DNA of 29,175 nucleotides from an uncultured Fusobacterium sp. Lineage in GTDB: Bacteria; Fusobacteriota; Fusobacteriia; Fusobacteriales; Fusobacteriaceae. Below the pieces are notes generated by a model that saw nothing but the letters and a program-made list of their open reading frames with translations, was not told the DNA's origin and did no database searches. The stretch lies in the NCBI GenBank assembly GCA_900545035.1, contig UQXM01000004.1, forward strand, positions 1 to 29,175, written 5' to 3'. Below are positions 23,467-29,175 of the stretch, piece by piece. Position 1 is the first letter of the stretch; each line of letters opens with the position of its first letter. The position numbers were made by a program, and so were the translations under genes.

Positions 23467-24840
23467 ATGATAGATAAATTAGAATCGGTATTGGTATTGA
23501 TTAATTCATGGCTTTGGGGAAGATGGCTTGTATTTGTACTTTTAGGACTGGGTATTCTTTACACATTTACAAATGGATTTATTCAGGTAAGATATTTTAA
23601 ATTTATAATTAAAAAAACTCTTATAGATTCGTTTAAAGCAAGAAACGAAGAAAAAGGAAACGGTTCGATTTCTTCATTTAAAGCAATGATGGTTACTCTT
23701 GCAGGAAATGTTGGAGGAGGAAATGTAGTTGGTATTGCAACTGCCATAGCAGCAGGAGGTATGGGAGCTGTATTTTGGATGTGGTTTGCAGCATGTTTTG
23801 GAATGGCTCTTAAATATGGAGAAATTGTTCTTTCACAAATGTATCGTGGAAAAGATTCGGAAGGAAATATTTTGAGCGGACCTATGTATTATATAAGAGA
23901 CGGACTTAAAGCTCCTTGGCTTGGGATTGTAATAGCTGTTTTGATGTGTACAAAAATGATGGGAGCAAATCTTGTTCAATCAAATACAATTTCAGGAATT
24001 TTATTTGCAAACTATCATGTTCCTACAAAAATTACAGGTATATGTTTGATTTGTCTTTTAATGGCAATAACTCTTGGAGGATTGAAAAGGGTAGCAAATC
24101 TTGCAACAACACTTGTTCCTGTAATGTCAGTATTCTATATTTGTGTCGGTGTACTTGTAATTCTTCTTAACATTCAGCAAGTTCCTGCAATATTTGCACA
24201 AATTTTCAGAGAAGCATTTTCTATGCAGGCGATAGCAGGAGGAACAGGAGGATATGTTATGACAAGAGCCCTTCAGTTCGGAATAACTCGTGGAATGTAT
24301 TCTAATGAAGCCGGAGAAGGAACAGCGCCTTTTGCTCACGGGTCAGCAATAGTTGAACATCCTTGTGAAGAGGGAATTGCAGGAGTTACAGAAGTATTTG
24401 TCGATACAATCATAATCTGTACAATTACAGCTCTTGTTGTTGGAGTAACAGGAATGTATCAAAGCGGACACAGTGCAACAGTAATGGCTATTGAAGCATT
24501 TGGAACTGTTTGGAGTCCTTTGAAGCATATAGCAACTTTTGCTCTGCTTATTTTCTGCTTTACAACACTTATGGGACAATGGTTTAATGCAGCAAAAAGT
24601 TTCACATATGCTTTCGGACCTGCTGTAACAGCAAAAGTAAAATATATATTCCCATTTTTATGTATTGTAGGAGCAGTTACAAAAATAGATCTTGTTTGGA
24701 CAATTCAGGATTTGGCAATGGGACTTGTAATTATACCTAACCTTATTGCTCTTATAATTCTGTTCCCTCAAGTTCGTGAAAAAACTAAGGAATATTTTTC
24801 AAATCCTAAATTTTATCCGGGAGCAGACAAAACAAAATAA
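23467..24840 (+). CDS. AGCS-family sodium:amino-acid (alanine/glycine) symporter
   Basis: A 457-residue membrane protein of normal AGCS length, with about 11 helices. Family stretches are GRWLVFVLLGLGILYTF (start), AIAAGGMGAVFWMWFAAC, KYGEIVLSQMYR, GPMYYIRDGLK, QFGITRGMYSNEAGEGTAPF and TTLMGQWFNAAKSF. It imports small amino acids with Na+. In the first motif the common GTGN is GGGN (residues 80-90, GNVGGGNVVGI), which may affect substrate choice. It is co-transcribed with the phosphodiesterase behind a leader terminator, an unusual context for an alanine carrier. The ATG follows AAAAAGGAG. Confidence 0.92.
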   Translation: MIDKLESVLVLINSWLWGRWLVFVLLGLGILYTFTNGFIQVRYFKFIIKKTLIDSFKARNEEKGNGSISSFKAMMVTLAGNVGGGNVVGIATAIAAGGMGAVFWMWFAACFGMALKYGEIVLSQMYRGKDSEGNILSGPMYYIRDGLKAPWLGIVIAVLMCTKMMGANLVQSNTISGILFANYHVPTKITGICLICLLMAITLGGLKRVANLATTLVPVMSVFYICVGVLVILLNIQQVPAIFAQIFREAFSMQAIAGGTGGYVMTRALQFGITRGMYSNEAGEGTAPFAHGSAIVEHPCEEGIAGVTEVFVDTIIICTITALVVGVTGMYQSGHSATVMAIEAFGTVWSPLKHIATFALLIFCFTTLMGQWFNAAKSFTYAFGPAVTAKVKYIFPFLCIVGAVTKIDLVWTIQDLAMGLVIIPNLIALIILFPQVREKTKEYFSNPKFYPGADKTK

Positions 24841-24845
24841 AAATA

Positions 24846-24916
24846 TGATATAATAAAATAAAAAACAGCAATACATAATTACAGAAACATCAGCAGGGCG
24901 GAATAAAACCGCCCTG
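24846..24916 (+). promoter_or_regulatory. Extended -10 and GC-rich hairpin between AGCS and HAD genes
   Basis: TGA-TATAAT (24846-24854) is a perfect extended -10. A perfect hairpin follows, CAGGGCGG (24894-24901) and CCGCCCTG (24909-24916), with a 7-base loop and only a weak U tail. The hairpin may end the gdpD-AGCS transcript or lie in the leader of the next gene. Confidence 0.5.
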
Positions 24917-24940
24917 ACTTTATATATGTGAGGTGGAGTT

Positions 24941-25771
24941 ATGGGAAATGCGGAAATGATAAAAAATTTTAAAAACCTTAAAAAGAAAAAATGTTTTCTT
25001 CTTGATATGGACGGAACAATATATCTGGGAAATAATCTTATTGAAGGAGCTGATAAATTTTTGGAAATTCTTCGTGAAGAGGGAAAAAGATATATTTTTC
25101 TTACAAACAACTCTTCAAAAAATAAAGAGGAATATGTGAAAAAACTTTCTAAAATGGGAATATCGGCACAGCTTAATGATATTTTTACTTCGGGAGAAGC
25201 TGCGGTTATCTATCTTAATAAAATCAAAAAAAATGCAAAGATTTTTTTAATGGGAACAAAAGCTCTTGAAGATGAATTTACAAGAGCAGGTTTTATTTTG
25301 GTAAAAGAGAAAGGGAAAGAAATAGATTTTGTGGTTTTGGGATTCGATACCACTCTTACATATGAAAAGTTATGGACAGCCTGTGAATATCTGGCAGAGG
25401 GAGTACCGTATATTGCTACACATCCTGATTTTAACTGTCCTCTCGCTGATGGAAAATTTATGCCCGATGCAGGAGCAATGATGGCTTTTCTTAAAGCTTC
25501 TACAGGCAGAGAGCCCCTTGTGATAGGAAAACCAAACAGATATATAATTGATGCTGTTCTTGAAAAATATTCTCTGAAAAAAGAAGATTTGGCAATGGTA
25601 GGAGATAGATTGTATACAGATATCAGAACGGGAATTGATAACGGACTTACTTCTATTCTTGTAATGAGCGGAGAAACTGACAAAAAAATGCTTGAAAATA
25701 CAGAATTTATTCCTGATTATATTTTTGACTCTGTAAAAAACATAGGAGAGATTATGTCTGAAAATGATTGA
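24941..25771 (+). CDS. HAD-IIA family phosphatase (NagD-like)
   Basis: A 276-residue HAD hydrolase of subfamily IIA. The nucleophile motif is LLDMDGTIYLG (residues 20-30, D22 and D24), motif II is FLTNNSS, the C2 cap sits in the middle, and motifs III/IV are GKPN and MVGDRLYTDIRTG. Relatives dephosphorylate nucleotides, phosphoglycolate or glycerol 3-phosphate; NagD is the E. coli relative. Its place between a phosphodiesterase unit and glycerol kinase makes a glycerol-3-phosphate or related phosphatase plausible, but sequence alone does not decide. The ATG follows GAGGTGGAG; a second ATG (24956) is possible but less well placed. About 70 bases separate it from glpK. Confidence 0.85.
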   Translation: MGNAEMIKNFKNLKKKKCFLLDMDGTIYLGNNLIEGADKFLEILREEGKRYIFLTNNSSKNKEEYVKKLSKMGISAQLNDIFTSGEAAVIYLNKIKKNAKIFLMGTKALEDEFTRAGFILVKEKGKEIDFVVLGFDTTLTYEKLWTACEYLAEGVPYIATHPDFNCPLADGKFMPDAGAMMAFLKASTGREPLVIGKPNRYIIDAVLEKYSLKKEDLAMVGDRLYTDIRTGIDNGLTSILVMSGETDKKMLENTEFIPDYIFDSVKNIGEIMSEND

Positions 25772-25804
25772 TAGAAATCCTAAAATATGGTAAAAAATAT
25801 ATAG

Positions 25805-25813
25805 TGGTATAAT
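25805..25813 (+). promoter_or_regulatory. Extended -10 promoter of glpK
   Basis: TGG-TATAAT (25805-25813), about 30 bases upstream of the glpK ATG, with no recognisable -35. There is no leader hairpin here, unlike the three proposed GlpP targets. Confidence 0.6.
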
Positions 25814-25842
25814 TTTAATATATTTTGGAGGTTATTGTTAGA

Positions 25843-27348
25843 ATGGATAAAAAATATATTATAGCTTTGGATCAAGGAACTACAAGTTCGAGAGCGGTTA
25901 TATTTGACAGCAGTCAGAAAATAGTAGGTGTGGCACAAAAAGAATTTAGGCAAATATATCCAAAAGAAGGTTGGGTAGAACACGACCCTATGGAAATATG
26001 GGCAAGCCAAAGCGGAGTTTTAGCAGAAGTAATTGCTAAAGAAGGAATATCACAGCACGATATAATAGGAATAGGGATAACCAATCAGAGAGAAACTACA
26101 ATAGTATGGGACAAAAATACAGGAAAGCCTGTGTATAACGCAATAGTATGGCAGTGCAGAAGAACTGCGGGAATATGTGATGAACTGAAAAAAATCGAAG
26201 GGCTTGAGGAATATGTGAGAGAAAATACAGGACTTCTTATTGATGCGTATTTTTCAGGAACAAAAATAAAATGGATTCTTGATAATGTAGAGGGAGCAAG
26301 AGAAAAAGCTGAAAGAGGAGAACTTCTTTTCGGTACTGTGGACACATGGCTTATTTGGAAGCTGACAAACGGAAAGGTTCATGCAACAGATTATACAAAT
26401 GCTTCAAGAACAATGATATATAATATTAAAAAACTTGAATGGGATGAAAAACTTTTAAATATTTTGGGAATTCCAAAATCAATGCTTCCTGAAGTAAAAG
26501 ACAGTTCAGGGACATTTGGTTATGTAAACCTTGGAGGAAAAGGGGGACACAGAGTTCCTATTGCAGGAGCTGCAGGAGATCAGCAGGCTGCACTTTTCGG
26601 ACAGGCTTGTTTCAACAAAGGAGATTCAAAAAATACATATGGAACAGGATGTTTCCTTTTGATGAATACCGGGGAAGAAATGGTAAGAAGCAATAATGGA
26701 CTTATTACAACGATAGCAATCGGTCTTGACGGAAAAGTTCAATATGCTCTTGAGGGAAGTATTTTTATTGGAGGAGCAAGTGTTCAGTGGCTGAGAGATG
26801 AGATGAAGCTTGTGAGTGAATCTTCTGACACAGAATATTTTGCAAGAAAAGCAAAAGACAGCGGAGGAGTTTATGTTGTTCCTGCTTTTGTAGGTTTAGG
26901 AGCTCCTTATTGGGATATGTATGCAAGAGGGGCAATCGTCGGAATAACAAGAGGAACAAATAAAAATCAGATTATAAGAGCTACTCTTGAATCAATAGCA
27001 TATCAGACAAGAGATGTTCTTGAAGCTATGCAGGAAGATTCCGGAATAAAATTAAATCATCTGAAAGTTGACGGCGGAGCAGCAGCAAATAATTTTCTTA
27101 TGGAATTTCAATCTGACATTTTAGGCTCATGTGTAAGAAGACCTGTTGTTCTTGAAACGACAGCTATGGGAGCAGCTTATTTGGCAGGACTTGCCGTAGG
27201 ATTTTGGGAGAGCAAAGAGGAAATTTCTGAGCAGTGGATTTTAGACAGAGAGTTTTCTCCAAATATGAGCGAAGATGAAAGAAGCAAAAAATATAAAGGC
27301 TGGAAGAAAGCTGTAAAAAGAGCTATGGCTTGGGAACTTGAAGATTAA
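25843..27348 (+). CDS. glpK: Glycerol kinase
   Basis: A 501-residue FGGY kinase, the usual GlpK length. It phosphorylates glycerol with ATP to glycerol 3-phosphate, the GlpP inducer. Motifs: ALDQGTTSSRAVIFD near the N terminus, GWVEHDPMEIW, NQRETTIVWDKNTGKP, GAAGDQQAALFGQA, NTYGTGCFLLMNTG, GAPYWDMYARGAIVGITRGT and VDGGAAANNFLMEFQSD. Firmicute GlpK often carries an HPr-phosphorylated histidine in an HFYG-type loop before VPIAGAAGDQQ; here that loop reads NLGGKGGHRVPIAG and I see no matching HFYG, so PTS phosphorylation is unlikely. The frame extends to a TTG at 25825 inside the GGAGG site; ATG 25843 is chosen. A weak AT-only hairpin lies at 27347-27363. Confidence 0.95.
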   Translation: MDKKYIIALDQGTTSSRAVIFDSSQKIVGVAQKEFRQIYPKEGWVEHDPMEIWASQSGVLAEVIAKEGISQHDIIGIGITNQRETTIVWDKNTGKPVYNAIVWQCRRTAGICDELKKIEGLEEYVRENTGLLIDAYFSGTKIKWILDNVEGAREKAERGELLFGTVDTWLIWKLTNGKVHATDYTNASRTMIYNIKKLEWDEKLLNILGIPKSMLPEVKDSSGTFGYVNLGGKGGHRVPIAGAAGDQQAALFGQACFNKGDSKNTYGTGCFLLMNTGEEMVRSNNGLITTIAIGLDGKVQYALEGSIFIGGASVQWLRDEMKLVSESSDTEYFARKAKDSGGVYVVPAFVGLGAPYWDMYARGAIVGITRGTNKNQIIRATLESIAYQTRDVLEAMQEDSGIKLNHLKVDGGAAANNFLMEFQSDILGSCVRRPVVLETTAMGAAYLAGLAVGFWESKEEISEQWILDREFSPNMSEDERSKKYKGWKKAVKRAMAWELED

Positions 27349-27365
27349 AAATTATTAATTTTTTC

Positions 27366-27439
27366 TTGACAAAACAGAATAAAAAAGAGATAATTATAGA
27401 AGAAAATAAAAATTTAATAAAGACTAGAGATAAAGTGAG
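27366..27439 (+). promoter_or_regulatory. Promoter and leader element of glpA (proposed GlpP target)
   Basis: A perfect TTGACA (27366-27371), 17-base spacer and GATAAT (27389-27394). The leader carries TAGAGATAAAGTGAG (27425-27439), close to the gdpD leader element. GACT (27422-27425) can pair with AGTC (27438-27441), which belongs to the terminator's 5' arm, suggesting an alternative structure. Confidence 0.65.
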
Positions 27440-27489
27440 TCAGATAAAGAGAAGGAATTATCCTTCTGCTTTTTCTGACTCTTTTTTTT
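27437..27489 (+). terminator. Leader terminator before glpA (proposed GlpP-controlled)
   Basis: GAGTCAGA (27437-27444) pairs perfectly with TCTGACTC (27474-27481), and inner AGAAGGA with TCCTTCT extends the stem. Eight T follow. It is 17 bases before the glpA ATG, so full-length transcripts require readthrough. Confidence 0.9.
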
Positions 27490-27506
27490 AAAACAGGGAG
27501 GAAAAA

Positions 27507-28943
27507 ATGGTAGATGTTATTGTAATTGGAGCAGGAATAATGGGGGCAGCCGTTTCCCGTGAATTGTCTAAATATAATTTAGATATAACAGTGCTGGATA
27601 AAGAACACGATGTATCTAACGGAACAACAAAAGCCAACTCTTCTATAATCCATGCCGGTTATGATGCAAAAGAGGGAACTCTTATGGCAAAATATAATGT
27701 GGCAGGAAGCGAAATGTATGAAGAACTTTGCAGAGAAATAGATGCACCATATAAGAAAACAGGTTCATATGTTCTTGCATTTTCCGATGAAGAGAGAAAA
27801 CATCTTGAGCTTCTTTACAAAAGAGGAATAGCAAACGGAGTAAGAGAACTTGAAATAATAGAAAGAGATGAAATTTTAAGAAGAGAACCGAATATCAGTC
27901 CAAAAGCTGTGGCAGCTTTGTATGCAGGAACAGCTGCTATAATTGGTCCTTATGAAGTGTGCATAAAGCTTATGGAAAATGCTGCGGAAAATGGAGTAAA
28001 GATAGAGCTTGATGCAGAAGTTACAAAAGTTGAAAAAACAGAAACAGGATATAAAGTTACTTTGAAAGACGGAAGAAGTTTTGAAGGAAAAACAGTAATA
28101 AATGCTGCAGGAGTTTATGCAGATATAATCAATAATATGGTAAGCAGCAAAAAATTTAAAATTCATCCAAGAAAAGGAGAGTATTATCTTCTTGATAAAG
28201 TACAAGGAAATCTTACAAATTCTGTAATTTTCCAATGCCCTAACGAAATGGGAAAAGGAATTTTGGTTGCTCAGACAGTACATGGAAATTTGATAGTAGG
28301 ACCTACTGCTCAAGATATTGAGGACAGAGAAGATGTTTCAAATACTCTGTCAGCTTTTGATGTAATAAGAAGAGAATCGATAAAAAGTATAGAAAATATA
28401 AATTTCAGAGATAATATCAGAAATTTTGCCGGGCTTAGAGCCGAAGCAGATACAGGAGATTTCATTATTGGAGAAGCTCCCGATGCAGAAGGATTTTTCA
28501 ATATAGCAGGAACAAAATCTCCGGGACTTTCATCAGCACCTGCAATAGCTGTTGATGTGGCAGAAATGATAGTAAAAAAACTTGAAGCTTCTAAAAAAGA
28601 AGTATTTAAGAAAAACAGACCGCAGATACATTTTATGAATCTTTCTCCTGAAGAAAAAGCGGAAGTTATTAAAAAAGACCCAAGATACGGAAAAATAATA
28701 TGCAGATGTGAAAGCATAACAGAGGGAGAAATTGTTGATGTTATTCACAGAATGGCAGGAGCAAAAACAGTTGACGGAGTTAAGAAAAGATGCAGACCCG
28801 GAGCAGGAAGATGTCAGGGAGGTTTCTGCGGACCGAGAGTTCAGGAAATTCTTGCGAGAGAACTTAACGAAAAACTGAATGAAGTTGTTCTTGACAAAAA
28901 AGGTTCATATATTTTAACAGAAGAAACTAAACAAGCTAAATAA
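27507..28943 (+). CDS. glpA: Glycerol-3-phosphate dehydrogenase, GlpA type with BFD-like Fe-S tail
   Basis: A 478-residue FAD enzyme. The N-terminal part (about 1-375) is a DAO-type oxidoreductase: DVIVIGAGIMGAAVSREL (FAD site), then GTTKANSSIIHAGYD, VINAAGVYAD, FAGLRAEADTGDFIIGE and GTKSPGLSSAPAIA. The C-terminal part (about 395-460) is a BFD-like [2Fe-2S] domain with C399-R-C401 and C436-x4-C441, plus an extra C429 (KKRCRPGAGRCQGGFCG). Such proteins act as anaerobic glycerol-3-phosphate dehydrogenases making dihydroxyacetone phosphate, in partnership with a second flavoprotein encoded next. It lies 15 bases from that gene. The ATG follows CAGGGAGG. The exact substrate is family inference. 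Confidence 0.88.
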   Translation: MVDVIVIGAGIMGAAVSRELSKYNLDITVLDKEHDVSNGTTKANSSIIHAGYDAKEGTLMAKYNVAGSEMYEELCREIDAPYKKTGSYVLAFSDEERKHLELLYKRGIANGVRELEIIERDEILRREPNISPKAVAALYAGTAAIIGPYEVCIKLMENAAENGVKIELDAEVTKVEKTETGYKVTLKDGRSFEGKTVINAAGVYADIINNMVSSKKFKIHPRKGEYYLLDKVQGNLTNSVIFQCPNEMGKGILVAQTVHGNLIVGPTAQDIEDREDVSNTLSAFDVIRRESIKSIENINFRDNIRNFAGLRAEADTGDFIIGEAPDAEGFFNIAGTKSPGLSSAPAIAVDVAEMIVKKLEASKKEVFKKNRPQIHFMNLSPEEKAEVIKKDPRYGKIICRCESITEGEIVDVIHRMAGAKTVDGVKKRCRPGAGRCQGGFCGPRVQEILARELNEKLNEVVLDKKGSYILTEETKQAK

Positions 28944-28957
28944 CAGGGGGATTTGAA

Positions 28958-29175
28958 ATGAAATATGATTTGGTTGTAATAGGAGGAGGACCCGGAGGTC
29001 TTGCGGCAGCAATCGAAGCCAGAAACAATGGTGTTGAAAATATATTGGTAATAGAAAGAGATAAAGAGCTGGGAGGAATTTTACAGCAGTGTATTCATAA
29101 CGGATTTGGACTTCACGAATTTAAAGAGGAGCTTACAGGTCCTGAATATGCAGAAAGATTTATTAAAAAACTTTA
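28958..29175 (+). CDS. Partner FAD/NAD(P)-dependent oxidoreductase, partial
   Basis: The gene starts with ATG after CAGGGGG and runs off the window; 72 codons are visible. The N-terminal FAD-binding motif is MKYDLVVIGGGPGGLAAAIEA, cut here to VVIGGGPGGLAAAIEA, followed by LVIERDKELGGILQQC and IHNGFG. This start matches the pyridine-nucleotide-disulfide-type flavoprotein that accompanies GlpA in Clostridia and Thermotoga, often followed by a small DUF1667 protein. It probably passes electrons from glycerol-3-phosphate oxidation to an acceptor. The function is inferred from context. Confidence 0.85.
   Translation, partial: MKYDLVVIGGGPGGLAAAIEARNNGVENILVIERDKELGGILQQCIHNGFGLHEFKEELTGPEYAERFIKKL

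Noticed and set aside
25210..25683. 157-codon minus-strand frame inside the HAD phosphatase gene
   Set aside because: It is antisense to a clear HAD gene with all motifs, has Ser/Ile-rich composition and no family resemblance.
1..29175. CRISPR arrays, tRNA or rRNA genes
   Set aside because: No regularly spaced repeats, cloverleaf-like segments or rRNA-like sequence were seen.

Overview
The window looks like chromosomal DNA from a Fusobacterium-like bacterium. It is strongly AT-rich and A/T-biased at third codon positions. It pairs Gram-negative traits (a phosphoheptose isomerase for LPS core heptose, lipoproteins, TRAP transport) with regulators best known from Firmicutes and Thermotoga (NiaR, GlpP, SAM-I riboswitch). 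The taxonomic call is inference from gene content and composition; no database search was possible. Most genes are ordinary housekeeping or metabolic genes. There is no rRNA, tRNA, CRISPR array or insertion sequence.

Layout. 1-1640: gmhA and a LysR regulator on the minus strand, in one transcription unit. 1847-3673: pepF. 3739-5283: an AbgT-family transporter (minus). 5540-6391: cvfB-like S1 RNA-binding protein (minus). 6605-7093: an M15-family lipoprotein peptidase. 7123-7932: a solitary, short serine recombinase (minus). 8104-12314: metF-metH (minus), led by a complete SAM-I riboswitch with terminator and antiterminator. 12632-13981: a MATE transporter. 13997-14731: an MgtC/SapB protein (minus) with a leader that contains a terminator-like hairpin. 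15034-18666: nadA-nadB-nadC-niaR, with an inverted repeat over the nadA transcription start that is a good candidate for the NiaR operator.

The most interesting region is 18663-29175, a glycerol/glycerophosphodiester regulon. It begins with glpP, an RNA-binding antiterminator. Then come a three-gene TRAP transporter (dctP-dctQ-dctM), a cytoplasmic glycerophosphodiester phosphodiesterase followed by an AGCS sodium:amino-acid symporter, a HAD-IIA phosphatase, glycerol kinase, a GlpA-type glycerol-3-phosphate dehydrogenase with a BFD-like Fe-S tail, and the start of its partner flavoprotein. Three of these units (TRAP, GDPD-AGCS, glpA) each carry the same upstream design: a TTGACA promoter with 17-bp spacing, a short leader with a shared TAGAGA-type element, and a strong intrinsic terminator before the first gene. 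This suggests GlpP controls all three by antitermination, which would bring a TRAP carrier and an amino-acid symporter into glycerol-phosphate metabolism. glpK differs: it has an extended -10 promoter and no leader terminator.

Several open frames extend upstream into their own ribosome binding site through TTG or GTG codons. The starts given here were moved to the ATG correctly spaced from the Shine-Dalgarno.
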